Below are positions 51,065 through 59,223 of a DNA stretch of 64,000 nt, one piece after another. The notes beneath the pieces are model-generated. The model worked only from the letters and a program-made list of their open reading frames with translations, was not told the origin of the DNA and made no database searches. Origin of the DNA: Eubacteriaceae bacterium Marseille-Q4139. GTDB taxonomy: Bacteria > Bacillota > Clostridia > Lachnospirales > Lachnospiraceae. Within the stretch, counting starts at the first letter, position 1. Each line of letters begins with the position of its first letter. The translations under genes and the position numbers were made by a program. The stretch covers positions 1,833,865-1,897,864 of the forward strand of contig JAGTTQ010000001.1 in the NCBI GenBank assembly GCA_018223415.1, given 5' to 3'.

Positions 51065-51973
51065 ATGCAGATAGAATTTAAACGATTGGAAGCGGAAGAC
51101 ATTGAGAAGCTGACGAGGTTTTACTGCCTTCGCCATGACAACACCTGCGACAGCGTGATCCTGGACAATTTCCTGTGGCGGGAATACTACGACGTGCGGT
51201 ATTCGGTGCGGGACGACAGGGCTGTGCTCTGGGTCATGACGATCCACGGAAAGCGGTATGCGTCGCTGCCGGTGGGCCGCCTGGAGGACATGCCGGAGTA
51301 TTTTAAGGAACTGGAACAGTATTTTAATGAAGAACTCGGGCTTCCGTTGGAGATTTATCTGGCGGATGAAGAGGCGGTGACGTACTTAAACCTGCCGCCG
51401 GAAAAATATTCGGTGACAGAGCTTTTCGACAGCCGCGACTATCTTTACAGCGCAGAGGCGTTAAAAACCCTGGCCGGCAAGGAGCTTCATAAAAAGAAGA
51501 ACCATCTCAACTATTTTAAAAAGAATTTCGGGGAGCGGTCCGAGTACAGGACGCTCTGCTGTTCCGACAGCCATGAGGTGTGGGAGTTCCTCGACAAATG
51601 GCGTGAGCAGAAAGGTCAGGAGGTGGAGGGGCACCTGGACTATGAGGTGGCGGGAATCCACGAGATCTTAAAGAATTGCAGCCTGTTAAACGTAAGGATG
51701 GGCGGCATTTTTGTGGACGGCATGCTGGAAGCCTTTTCCATCGGGTCATACAACGCAGGGGAAAAGATGGCGATCATCCACATCGAGAAGGCGAACCCGG
51801 AGTTCCGCGGACTTTACCAGTACATCAACCAGCAGTTTTTGATTCACGAATTTCCGGAGGCCGAGATTGTGAACCGGGAGGACGACATGGGGCTTCCGGG
51901 GCTCAGGCAGGCGAAGATGTCGTACGCCCCCATGGGATTTGCGAAGAAATTCCGTATAAAACAGATAGGATAA
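51065..51973 (+). CDS. DUF2156 (phosphatidylglycerol lysyltransferase-like) protein
   Basis: A 302-residue protein of the GNAT-fold DUF2156 family; FKRLEAEDIEKLTRFYCLRHDNTCD, SDSRDYLYSAEALKTLAGKELHKKKNHLNYF and the late YNAGEKMAIIHIEKANPEFRGLYQYINQ are typical. Relatives transfer amino-acyl groups to phosphatidylglycerol or form a soluble version of MprF's catalytic part, and in Firmicutes are often stand-alone. There is no membrane domain here. The start is at the ATG behind AAATGAGGTAACT; no better site was found. It opens a six-gene operon. Confidence 0.85.
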   Translation: MQIEFKRLEAEDIEKLTRFYCLRHDNTCDSVILDNFLWREYYDVRYSVRDDRAVLWVMTIHGKRYASLPVGRLEDMPEYFKELEQYFNEELGLPLEIYLADEEAVTYLNLPPEKYSVTELFDSRDYLYSAEALKTLAGKELHKKKNHLNYFKKNFGERSEYRTLCCSDSHEVWEFLDKWREQKGQEVEGHLDYEVAGIHEILKNCSLLNVRMGGIFVDGMLEAFSIGSYNAGEKMAIIHIEKANPEFRGLYQYINQQFLIHEFPEAEIVNREDDMGLPGLRQAKMSYAPMGFAKKFRIKQIG

Positions 51974-51985
51974 TTGGAGACAAAA

Positions 51986-53011
51986 ATGGTACGTTATTTG
52001 GCACCCGAAGAAAAGGGAAGATGCGAAAAACTCTGGGCGGAGGCGTTCCCGGAGGATTCCAGGGCTTTCCGGCAGTATTATTTCAGAGAGAAGATGAAGG
52101 ACAACCGCGTTCTCGTCAGCGAAAAAGACGGGGAGGTGATTGCGATGCTTCACAGGAATCCCTACCGGATTGCCATGCGCGGCACAGTCCATGCCTGCGA
52201 TTACATCGTTGCCGTCGCCACGGCGGAGACGGAGCGGCACAAAGGGCACATGAGGAGTCTCCTGCTTGCCATGTTCCGCGATATGTATGAGGAGCAGATG
52301 CCGTTTACGTTCCTGATGCCGGCCAGGGAGTCCATCTATCTTCCCTTTGATTTCCGGTTCATCTACGATCAGCCGCGGTGGGTGTTGAAATACAGTCCTG
52401 GACTCAGACGTGAGGAATGGAAGGAAGAAACGCTGGCAGGCGATCTGGCGGAGTGGCAGAATGCCTGGCTGAACCGCCAGTTTGAGGTGTTCGCCGTCCG
52501 GGATGCCGACTACCTTCTCAGGATGCAGAAGGAGTTAGCCAGCGAAAACGGGGTCTGCCGCCTGATCTATGACGACGACTGGTTCATCGGCATGGAGAGC
52601 GAATGGGGGATCTCGGAGCGGGAGATGCGCTATCTGTACACGGGGGAGCGGTACCGGAGCCTGGCGGGGACAAAGCCGGCCATCATGGCGCGGATCATCT
52701 GCCTGCCGGAGTTCGTGAAGGCCATCCGGCTTTCGGAGGAATGTCCCGAGGAAGAAATCACCGTGGAGATTGGGGTCAACGACCTGTTTCTGCCGCAGAA
52801 CCAGGGGGAATGGCTGTGGCGGCTCACAAAAGACGGTTCGGAGATGACGCAGGCCTCCCGGTTCATTTCCAAGGGCAGGGGGCCGGTGTTCTCCATCGCA
52901 GAGCTTGTGCAGTGGCTTTTTGGCTATCGGATCCCGGAGCAGGCAAAGGAGGTGCCCTTCGGGGAGTACATTGAGCCGTTTCACGGCATATTTTTGGACG
53001 AAGTTGTGTAG
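51986..53011 (+). CDS. GNAT N-acetyltransferase (Eis-like)
   Basis: About 341 residues. The start is the ATG at 51986 behind TTGGAGA, and not the TTG at 51974. An N-terminal acetyltransferase fold (about 1-130) contains DYIVAVATAETERHKGHMRSLL, the acetyl-CoA-binding motif A, then PFTFLMPARESIYLPFDFRFIYD. A second half (about 150-340) has the SCP2-like tail seen in Eis family enzymes. It is 12 bases after the DUF2156 gene. The substrate is unknown; Eis relatives acetylate lysines or aminoglycosides. Confidence 0.85.
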   Translation: MVRYLAPEEKGRCEKLWAEAFPEDSRAFRQYYFREKMKDNRVLVSEKDGEVIAMLHRNPYRIAMRGTVHACDYIVAVATAETERHKGHMRSLLLAMFRDMYEEQMPFTFLMPARESIYLPFDFRFIYDQPRWVLKYSPGLRREEWKEETLAGDLAEWQNAWLNRQFEVFAVRDADYLLRMQKELASENGVCRLIYDDDWFIGMESEWGISEREMRYLYTGERYRSLAGTKPAIMARIICLPEFVKAIRLSEECPEEEITVEIGVNDLFLPQNQGEWLWRLTKDGSEMTQASRFISKGRGPVFSIAELVQWLFGYRIPEQAKEVPFGEYIEPFHGIFLDEVV

Positions 53012-53074
53012 TTTGACGGCGTGATACCGGCCTGGCAGCAGGCAGCGGCGGCCGGAGAAGAAAGGGGCGGTTTT

Positions 53075-53797
53075 ATGGAGAAGAGGGAAACCTTGAAGCA
53101 GTGGATTTCGGAGAGCAGGAATATTGTATTTTTCGGCGGAGCCGGTGTGTCCACCGAGAGCAATATCCCGGATTTCCGCAGCACGGACGGGCTTTATAAC
53201 CAACAGTACGATTATCCGCCGGAGACGATTTTAAGCCGCAGCTTTTATCTGAGGAAGCCGGAGGAATTTTACCGGTTTTACCGGAATAAGATGCTGTTTC
53301 CGGATGCGGAGCCGAACCGTGCCCATAAGGCGCTTGCGAAGCTGGAGGCCGAAGGGAAGCTGAAGGCCGTCATCACCCAGAACATCGACGGGCTTCACCA
53401 GAAGGCGGGGAGCCGGGAAGTTTTAGAGCTCCACGGCTCGGTGCTCCGGAATTACTGCACGCGGTGCGGCCGGTTTTACGGGCTGGAGGAGATCCTCAAG
53501 TCGGAAGGGATCCCCACCTGCGAGTGCGGCGGCATGATTAAGCCGGATGTCGTGCTTTATGAAGAGAGCCTGGATCAGAAGCTTTTGATGAAAGCGGTGA
53601 AATACATTTCCGAGGCCGATGTGCTGATTGTGGGCGGGACGTCGCTGACGGTTTATCCGGCGGCGGGACTCATCGACTATTACCGCGGGGAAAAGCTGGT
53701 TTTAATCAACAAATCGGTGACGCCTATGGACGAATACGCAAATCTTGTCATCAGCGGCAGCATCGGGGAAGTCCTCGGGGATGCGGCCGGCGTGTAG
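53075..53797 (+). CDS. cobB: SIR2-family NAD-dependent protein deacylase
   Basis: A 240-residue sirtuin. FFGGAGVSTESNIPDFRSTDG near 23 is the NAD-binding start, VITQNIDGLHQKAGS near 95 holds the NAD-binding Asn-Ile-Asp, LHGSV supplies the catalytic His near 120, CTRCGRFY and CECGG are the zinc cysteines, and IVGGTSLTVYPAAGL near 190 completes the Rossmann fold. It is encoded 63 bases after an acetyltransferase gene, which could form a pair of acyl writer and eraser. The gene symbol is by family and is not verified. Confidence 0.92.
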   Translation: MEKRETLKQWISESRNIVFFGGAGVSTESNIPDFRSTDGLYNQQYDYPPETILSRSFYLRKPEEFYRFYRNKMLFPDAEPNRAHKALAKLEAEGKLKAVITQNIDGLHQKAGSREVLELHGSVLRNYCTRCGRFYGLEEILKSEGIPTCECGGMIKPDVVLYEESLDQKLLMKAVKYISEADVLIVGGTSLTVYPAAGLIDYYRGEKLVLINKSVTPMDEYANLVISGSIGEVLGDAAGV

Positions 53798-53832
53798 GAG
53801 ACATGGCAGATCGAGGAAAGGAGACGGCAGGG

Positions 53833-54831
53833 ATGTACCAGGCAGATGAGAATCGTTATCAGGAAATAGAATACAGGCGGTGCGGGAAAAGCGGCCTTCT
53901 GCTTCCGCGGGTTTCCCTTGGGTTATGGCAGAATTTCGGGGCGGAAAAGCCCTTAAAGGAACAGGAGGAGCTCCTCTGCCATGCTTTTGATAAGGGAATC
54001 ACGCATTTTGACCTGGCAAACAACTACGGCCATCCGGCGAGGGGCCTGGCTGAGGAGAACTTTGGGAAGGCGCTGCGGGACTGCCTTGGGGCTTACCGGG
54101 ATGAGCTGGTTATCTCTACGAAAGCCGGCTATGATATGTGGCCTGGCCCTTACGGGAACTGGGGCTCCAGGAAGTACCTGTTTGCCAGCCTGGATCAGAG
54201 CCTTCTGCGGATGGGACTTGATTACGTGGATATTTATTACCACCACAGGCCGGATCCCGAAACGCCTCTGGAAGAGACGATGGGAGCGTTAAGTGATCTG
54301 GTGCGGAGCGGAAAGGCTCTTTATGCGGGAATTTCCAATTATAAAGAGGAAGAGACAAGGGAAGCTGTCCGGATTTTAAAGGAAAATGGAACACCGTGCC
54401 TGATTCACCAGGTGCGGTACAACATGTTCGAGCGGTGGCCGGAGGACGGCCTGTTTTCGGCGCTTTCCGAGCATGGCGTCGGCTGCATCTGCTATTCGCC
54501 GCTTGCACAGGGGGCTTTGACGGAAAAATATCTGAACGGGGTTCCGGCCGGTTCCAGGGCTTCGCGGGCCGGGACGACTGTGGCGGAGCGGTACCTTTCG
54601 GAGGAAAAGCTTGAGAAGGTAAGAAGGCTTCATGTCATAGCAGAAGAGCGGGGCGAGACACTGGCCCAGACGGCGCTCTCCTGGGTCATGAGGCGGCCGG
54701 AGGTAACATCAGTTCTCGTGGGCGCAAGCAGCACGGCGCAGCTTGATGACAGCCTGGCGTCCGTAAGGGGCGCAGGCTTTACGCCGGAGGAGCTCCGTGA
54801 CATTGACAGGATCCTGGAAGGCAGGGGGTAG
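53833..54831 (+). CDS. aldo/keto reductase (YghZ / L-glyceraldehyde-3-phosphate reductase type)
   Basis: A 332-residue NADPH enzyme. The start at 53833 has AAAGGAG nine bases upstream, better than the ATG at 53803. GKSGLLLPRVSLGLWQNFG near 15, the catalytic Asp-Tyr pair in FDLANNYGHPARG near 60, the Lys in VISTKAGYDM near 97 and the catalytic His in DIYYHHRPDPETPLEET near 142 are visible. YGNWGSRKYLFASLD is specific to the AKR14 YghZ branch, which reduces methylglyoxal and L-GAP. It lies in the operon with the sirtuin and DUF951 genes. Confidence 0.93.
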   Translation: MYQADENRYQEIEYRRCGKSGLLLPRVSLGLWQNFGAEKPLKEQEELLCHAFDKGITHFDLANNYGHPARGLAEENFGKALRDCLGAYRDELVISTKAGYDMWPGPYGNWGSRKYLFASLDQSLLRMGLDYVDIYYHHRPDPETPLEETMGALSDLVRSGKALYAGISNYKEEETREAVRILKENGTPCLIHQVRYNMFERWPEDGLFSALSEHGVGCICYSPLAQGALTEKYLNGVPAGSRASRAGTTVAERYLSEEKLEKVRRLHVIAEERGETLAQTALSWVMRRPEVTSVLVGASSTAQLDDSLASVRGAGFTPEELRDIDRILEGRG

Positions 54832-54834
54832 AGC

Positions 54835-55032
54835 ATGGTATATGAAGTCGGTGATATCGTAAAGATGAAAAAGCCGCATCCCTGCGGGAGCCAGGAGTGG
54901 GAAATCCTGCGGGTCGGCGCGGACTTCCGGTTAAAGTGCTTAGGCTGCGGCCATATGATTATGGTGACGCGGCGCCTTGTGGAGAAAAACACAAGGGGGT
55001 TAAGGAAACCGGACGGGACTGTGGTGCGATAA
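54835..55032 (+). CDS. DUF951 family protein
   Basis: A 65-residue protein. VGDIVKMKKPHPCGSQEWEIL and RLKCLGCGHMIMVTRRL are characteristic; the Cys of HPCG and the CxxC of CLGCG could bind zinc. Length is typical (60-70). DUF951 proteins of Firmicutes often sit near ribosome or GTPase genes; function is unknown. It begins three bases after the reductase stop. Confidence 0.9.
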   Translation: MVYEVGDIVKMKKPHPCGSQEWEILRVGADFRLKCLGCGHMIMVTRRLVEKNTRGLRKPDGTVVR

Positions 55033-55054
55033 AAGATTGGGGAGGTAAAAGTAC

Positions 55055-56179
55055 ATGAGGAAAAGGGAAAGAAAGTTTTGGAAGACATTGGCATGCGCAG
55101 GGCTTTGCGGCGCCCTTGCAGTTCCTTCAGCGATGACGTCGTTTGCCTTTTACCAGGAGCCGGCCAGCAAAAAGGGGCTGCTGATTTCGAAGCAGGAATT
55201 GTTCGATGATATCCTGGAGCTTGGCGTGGATCAGGTGGTCTGCAACCTGGCTTCCTACCAGAATGTCAATGCGTTTGATCCGCTGGCGAGGGACTGCCGG
55301 GAAAACGGCGTTACGCTGACGATGATTCTTTTAAACAATTTTGGCGCGCGGAATCCTGATTTGATGCCGGTTTCTGAACCGGTGGAGGGCGTCGGGAACT
55401 ATGCCTTCAACACGGAGACGCCGGAGGGGGAAGAGGCTGTCCGCGAATATGCGAGAACGGTGGCAAACCATTACAGCAATTCCGTTTCCAACTGGGTCAT
55501 CGGAAACGAGGTCAATGATGCGGAGTTCTGGGATTACAACGGCGTCATGGACATGGATGCCCACGCGGCCGGATATGCAAAGACGTTTCGGATTTTCTAT
55601 GAGGAGATTAAGGCGGCGAACCCGGAGGCGAGGGTGTTTATCCCCTTTGACATGCGGTGGGCCGCTACGGACAGACATGCAGGCCGGTATGCCGTCCGTG
55701 ATTACCTGCCGAAGCTCAATGCGCTTTTAAAGGACACGGATTACGGCATCGCATGGCATGCATACCCGGTTCATTTCTTTACGAAACCGGAGTTTTTGGA
55801 TGACGATGGGATTTCCTTTGACTTGAACACACCGAATATCAATTTGAAGAACATCAATGTGCTGACGGATTACATGCAGGGCGAAGATATGCTGGCGCCG
55901 GACGGCAGCGTCCGCAAGCTGATCCTCACGGAACAGGGCTTTACGTCGGCATGTGAAAACGGCGAGGAGCGCCAGTCGGAGGCCATCAAGGCGGCATATG
56001 AGATTGTGAAGGCGAACCCGTATATCGACGGCTTCTATTTAAGCCGCCATGTGGATGCAAAATCCCAGGAGGATGCCGGTGGCGCATTCGGGCTCTGGAC
56101 CCGCGATCCCAACGCATCGCAGGATGAGGTGCCGCTTGCAAAGAAGAAGGCGTGGTACACGTATCAGGCGCTGGAATAA
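55055..56179 (+). CDS. DUF5722 family exported glycoside-hydrolase-like protein
   Basis: A 374-residue protein with a signal peptide (TLACAGLCGALAVPSAMTSFA). The mature part has a TIM-barrel-like pattern of strands: LGVDQVVCNLASYQNVNAFDP, SNWVIGNEVNDAEFWDYNG near 160 with Asn-Glu at a position typical for GH-A acid/base, and ILTEQGFTSACENGEERQ near 300 with a Glu that could be the nucleophile. This arrangement is that of DUF5722, related to GH39/GH30-like clan A families; activity is not established. It ends the operon, followed by a strong terminator. Confidence 0.8.
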   Translation: MRKRERKFWKTLACAGLCGALAVPSAMTSFAFYQEPASKKGLLISKQELFDDILELGVDQVVCNLASYQNVNAFDPLARDCRENGVTLTMILLNNFGARNPDLMPVSEPVEGVGNYAFNTETPEGEEAVREYARTVANHYSNSVSNWVIGNEVNDAEFWDYNGVMDMDAHAAGYAKTFRIFYEEIKAANPEARVFIPFDMRWAATDRHAGRYAVRDYLPKLNALLKDTDYGIAWHAYPVHFFTKPEFLDDDGISFDLNTPNINLKNINVLTDYMQGEDMLAPDGSVRKLILTEQGFTSACENGEERQSEAIKAAYEIVKANPYIDGFYLSRHVDAKSQEDAGGAFGLWTRDPNASQDEVPLAKKKAWYTYQALE

Positions 56180-56202
56180 GAAGGAAAAAGAAGTCAATGA
56201 GA

Positions 56203-56246
56203 GACGGCTCTGCGGCCAGAATTGGTGCGCAGAGCCGTCCCTTTTT
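56203..56246 (+). terminator. terminator of the DUF2156-DUF5722 operon
   Basis: GACGGCTCTGCG pairs with CGCAGAGCCGTC and is followed by CCTTTTT. Confidence 0.85.
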
Positions 56247-56318
56247 GCTGGCGCAGGCCCGGCCAAACCTGCATAGAAATTTTCGATGAATGCGGAAAAT
56301 TCCATCAGGATTTCCTTA

Positions 56319-56347
56319 TTGTGGGAGAATGGGTGTGTCACTATAAT
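56319..56347 (+). promoter_or_regulatory. promoter of the C_GCAxxG_C_C gene
   Basis: TTGTGG (56319-56324), 17-base spacer, TATAAT (56342-56347), 52 bases before the ATG. Confidence 0.65.
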
Positions 56348-56399
56348 GATAATTGCAAGCGATACATCTATCATTTACATGAGAAAAGGAGAAGGTACT

Positions 56400-56918
56400 A
56401 TGATGAACGTAAAGATGGGGGCTAAGGAAGTCAGTCTGAGAAAGGTGCAGAAAGACGCGGAAAACTCATACAGAGGCGGATTTTTCTGCTGCGAGGCGGT
56501 TATGGACGCAATCCGGAACAATTTTGAGATTGATGTGCCGAAGGAAGTGATCGGAATGGCTTCCGCCATGTCCATCGGGGCAGGGCGTTCCGGCTGTATG
56601 TGCGGCGCTTTAAACGGCGGAATCCTGGCACTCGGCATGATTTTCGGACGGACAGAGCCTCTGGGGCCGAAGGATCCGGATGTCAATAAGTGCATGTCCT
56701 ATTCCAACGAGCTCCACAACTGGTTTAAGGAACATAACGGAAAGAATGCTGTCTGCTGCCGTGTGCTCACAAGAGAGTTTGACATGGGAAAAGGCGAGCA
56801 TAAGGAGCAGTGCATCTACTTCACCGGCCTTTGTGCATGGAAGGTGGCGGAGATTGTCTGTCGCGAGCTGGGAATCAAGACTACGGACGAGGAAGCCGGC
56901 CCGGCGCCCCGCAGCTAA
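56400..56918 (+). CDS. C_GCAxxG_C_C family redox-type protein
   Basis: A 172-residue cytoplasmic protein; AAAAGGAG stands eight bases before the ATG pair. FFCCEAVMDAIRNN near 25 and GAGRSGCMCGALNGGILALG near 62 are the family signature, here with GCMCGAL in place of the usual GCAxxG; further Cys are at NAVCCRVLT near 120 and QCIYFTGLCAWK near 142. Such proteins are thought to bind metal or disulfides in redox reactions and are often fused or linked to oxidoreductases. It precedes a TDT transporter gene by 24 bases. Confidence 0.88.
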   Translation: MMNVKMGAKEVSLRKVQKDAENSYRGGFFCCEAVMDAIRNNFEIDVPKEVIGMASAMSIGAGRSGCMCGALNGGILALGMIFGRTEPLGPKDPDVNKCMSYSNELHNWFKEHNGKNAVCCRVLTREFDMGKGEHKEQCIYFTGLCAWKVAEIVCRELGIKTTDEEAGPAPRS

Positions 56919-56942
56919 AGAACAGAGGAAGGTGAATTGGGG

Positions 56943-57863
56943 ATGAAAGCGATCATTCAAAAGGTACCGATTCCGATCTGCGGAGTCATGCTGGGCATGG
57001 CCGCCCTGGGGAATCTTCTTCAGAGCTACTCCGAGGGGATTCGGTACGTGTGCGGCATTTTTGCCGGCTTCCTGTTAATTCTGGCTCTCTTAAAGCTTGT
57101 GATGTTTCCCGGCAAGGTGATGGAGGACATGAAAAACCCCATCATGGCAAGCGTGGCGGCGACATTTCCCATGGCGCTCATGCTTCTCAGCGCATATGTG
57201 AAGCCGTGGATTGGGCAGGCGGCGTATTTTGTGTGGCTTTTTGCCATTGCCCTGCATGTGGTGCTGATCCTTTACTTTACGGTGACGTTTATCTTAAAAC
57301 TCCAGATGCAGAAGGTTTTTGCCAGCTACTTTATCGTGTATGTGGGCATCGTCGCCGCAGCGGTTACGGCTCCGTCGTATGGGATGGAGGCAGTGGGAAG
57401 CGTAGCCTTCTGGTTCGGATTCGTCTGCCTGATTGCACTGCTTGTTTTGGTGACATACCGCTATGTGAAATTTAAGGAAGTGCCGGAGCCGGCAAAGTCG
57501 CTGATCTGTATTTATGCGGCGCCCACCAGCCTGTGCGTGGCCGGATATGTCCAGTCGGTGACGCCGAAGTCTCTTGGCTTTTTGATGGCCATGCTCTGCG
57601 TCGCCACGGTTCTTTATGTGTTCGCCCTGATAAAGGCAGTTTCTCTTCTGAAACTTCCGTTTTATCCCAGCATGGCGGCCTTCACGTTCCCCTTTGTCAT
57701 CAGCGCCATCGCCGCAAAACAGGCCATGGCCTGTGCGGCAAAACTGGGAAGTCCCATGCCGTTTTTAGGGCCGGTGGTGGTTGTGGAGACCGTGATCGCA
57801 GTGGCGTTTATGGTTTATGTGTATGTCTGCTTTATGAAGATGCTTTTTGGGGGGAAGAAGTAG
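56943..57863 (+). CDS. TDT/SLAC1-type transporter (TehA-like)
   Basis: A 307-residue membrane protein starting at ATG behind AGGAAGGTGA. Ten helices in a repeated pattern, with KVPIPICGVMLGMAALGNLL at the N-terminus and PAKSLICIYAAPTSLCVAGYVQS near 180. TDT proteins move tellurite, dicarboxylates or anions (SLAC1 is a plant anion channel). It is probably co-transcribed with the C_GCAxxG_C_C gene, suggesting a redox-linked anion transport. Confidence 0.87.
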   Translation: MKAIIQKVPIPICGVMLGMAALGNLLQSYSEGIRYVCGIFAGFLLILALLKLVMFPGKVMEDMKNPIMASVAATFPMALMLLSAYVKPWIGQAAYFVWLFAIALHVVLILYFTVTFILKLQMQKVFASYFIVYVGIVAAAVTAPSYGMEAVGSVAFWFGFVCLIALLVLVTYRYVKFKEVPEPAKSLICIYAAPTSLCVAGYVQSVTPKSLGFLMAMLCVATVLYVFALIKAVSLLKLPFYPSMAAFTFPFVISAIAAKQAMACAAKLGSPMPFLGPVVVVETVIAVAFMVYVYVCFMKMLFGGKK

Positions 57864-57899
57864 GGGAGATGATTGCTGAATGCAGCTGTTTTTTCAAAC

Positions 57900-57928
57900 T
57901 TGCTTTTTTCATTTTTTCGTGTTATAGT
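57900..57928 (+). promoter_or_regulatory. promoter of the antisense RNA
   Basis: TTGCTT (57900-57905), 17-base spacer, TATAGT (57923-57928), 12 bases before GGAACAACCG. Confidence 0.6.
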
Positions 57929-57934
57929 TAAGAC

Positions 57935-58023
57935 ATAAAAGGAACAACCGTCCACAGAGGGTTGGCCTGTGTTTTGGATAGAAATTCCACCCTTCAACTG
58001 CCAAGTTTACAAGGGTGGTTTTT
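57935..58023 (+). ncRNA. antitoxin-like antisense RNA of a type I toxin-antitoxin module
   Basis: The predicted transcript begins near 57935, carries GGAACAACCGT and GGGTTGGCC in its 5' part and ends at a hairpin CCACCCTT-N16-AAGGGTGG followed by TTTTT (57987-58023). It has no coding capacity. It is convergent with the toxin transcript, and the terminator region is shared, so the two RNAs can pair at their 3' ends. Confidence 0.6.
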
Positions 58024-58052
58024 CTATGCCCATTTTTGGGACTTAGAAAATG

Positions 58053-58136
58053 TTACTTACGATTATTAAAAATAAAGGTAAGCAATGCGAGGATAAACAT
58101 TCCGAAAGACATAAGGTCTTTGAAATCGAAGCTCAT
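58053..58136 (-). CDS. putative holin-like toxin (type I toxin peptide, 27 residues)
   Basis: The frame encodes MSFDFKDLMSFGMFILALLT followed by FIFNNRK. A polar N-terminus, one membrane helix of about 16 residues and a basic C-terminus are the design of the holin-like toxin family (Hol_Tox/TxpA-like). GGGGAGGTGG stands six to eight bases before the ATG, a strong site. It is transcribed from a promoter at 58237-58208 toward the antisense RNA. Insertion of such peptides depolarises the membrane; regulation by antisense RNA is usual. Confidence 0.75.
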   Translation of the reverse strand: MSFDFKDLMSFGMFILALLTFIFNNRK

Positions 58137-58207
58137 CCGCACCACCTCCCCTCTTATGTAGGATGGGGAGGCCAACGCCCTTGCAGTGACACGGTTGTTC
58201 CTTTTTC

Positions 58208-58237
58208 ATCATAACATATCTCGAGGTGTGCTGACAA
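58208..58237 (-). promoter_or_regulatory. promoter of the toxin mRNA
   Basis: On the minus strand TTGTCA (58237-58232), 18-base spacer, TATGAT (58213-58208). The transcript starts near 58201 with GGAACAACCGT, the same sequence as the 5' end of the antisense RNA. Confidence 0.65.
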
Positions 58238-58280
58238 TCCTCTTCCAGGTATTTTTCGCCAGAAATCCCCATCCCCCGTA

Positions 58281-58310
58281 TTGACTTCTTATCAGTCAAA
58301 ATGTTAGAAT
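58281..58310 (+). promoter_or_regulatory. candidate promoter of the IclR/ABC operon
   Basis: TTGACT (58281-58286), 18-base spacer, TAGAAT (58305-58310). The -35 box is half of an inverted repeat TTGACT-N7-AGTCAA. Confidence 0.45.
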
Positions 58311-58342
58311 AGGGCTATCTTATTTCAATAAAAGGAATGATA

Positions 58343-58357
58343 TTCTGCCACACGGAA
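58343..58357 (+). promoter_or_regulatory. IclR-type operator before the IclR gene
   Basis: TTCTGCCACACGGAA is an imperfect palindrome (reverse strand TTCCGTGTGGCAGAA) that fits the TTCCG-N5-CGGAA pattern of IclR regulators. It is located just after the predicted transcription start. Confidence 0.55.
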
Positions 58358-58472
58358 TAATCCGGGTTTTGTGATAGAAAAAAGGCCGGGATGAAACCGT
58401 CTGGGAGAAAAAACAGACCGCAGCCGGCCAGGAGGGATTGGCTGCAAAAAACAATACGGAGGGAGGAATGGG

Positions 58473-59210
58473 ATGCAGTTAGTAGACCGTGCATTAAAGG
58501 CATTAGAGATCATGAGCAGAAATATGGAAGGGATTTCCGTGTCAGATCTGGCGGAAAAGCTGGAGATTCCGGCCAGCTCTGCCCACAGAATTCTGACAAG
58601 CCTAAAAGACAACCATTTTGTGCTTCAGGATGACGAGACGAGGAAGTACCGCCTCGGCTATAAAATCTGCGGAATCGCAGCCGGAGTCGCAAGGGGAAGC
58701 GCGCTGACGCTGACTGCCCGGCCTTATATGAAAGCACTGGCTGAAAAAATTGACAGGAACGTGGTGCTTTGTGTGATGGAGGCGCGGTCAGTCATGAATA
58801 TTGCGATTTCCGAACGGAAGGACTCCAACATGTATATGGTAAAAATCGGATATGAAATGCCGTTGTATTCCACTTCCGCCGGCCGTGTTTTTGCCGCGTA
58901 CATGGATCGGAAGCGGGCCTTTGAACTTTTAGAGCAGGAGACGCGGACGAAGACGACACCTTACACGAAGACATCCATGGAAGAGCTGAATGAAGAGCTG
59001 GAGCGGATCAGGAGCCAGGGCTATGCGATGATTGACGAAGAACTCCAGATGGGGATCCAGGGAGTCGCCTGCCCGATTTTTGACATCAACGGTGAGCCGG
59101 CAGCGGCACTGGCGTTTACAACGATGAAGGAAACCGACGGCGAGTCTCTCGCAGAGCGGATCCGGGAACTGAAGCATTGTGCGGAAGAAATTTCTTCTGC
59201 GATCCGATAG
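58473..59210 (+). CDS. IclR-family transcriptional regulator
   Basis: A 245-residue regulator: winged helix (1-70, VSDLAEKLEIPASSAHRILTSL) and an IclR effector domain (75-245, with RKYRLGYKICGIAAG and the C-terminal DEELQMGIQGVACPIFDINGE). It starts after GGAGGGAGGAATGG. It leads the operon for an ABC importer and a nucleoside phosphorylase, 13 bases before the ATPase gene, and probably represses it through the palindrome at 58343-58357. Confidence 0.94.
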   Translation: MQLVDRALKALEIMSRNMEGISVSDLAEKLEIPASSAHRILTSLKDNHFVLQDDETRKYRLGYKICGIAAGVARGSALTLTARPYMKALAEKIDRNVVLCVMEARSVMNIAISERKDSNMYMVKIGYEMPLYSTSAGRVFAAYMDRKRAFELLEQETRTKTTPYTKTSMEELNEELERIRSQGYAMIDEELQMGIQGVACPIFDINGEPAAALAFTTMKETDGESLAERIRELKHCAEEISSAIR

Positions 59211-59223
59211 AGGGAGGACAGAC

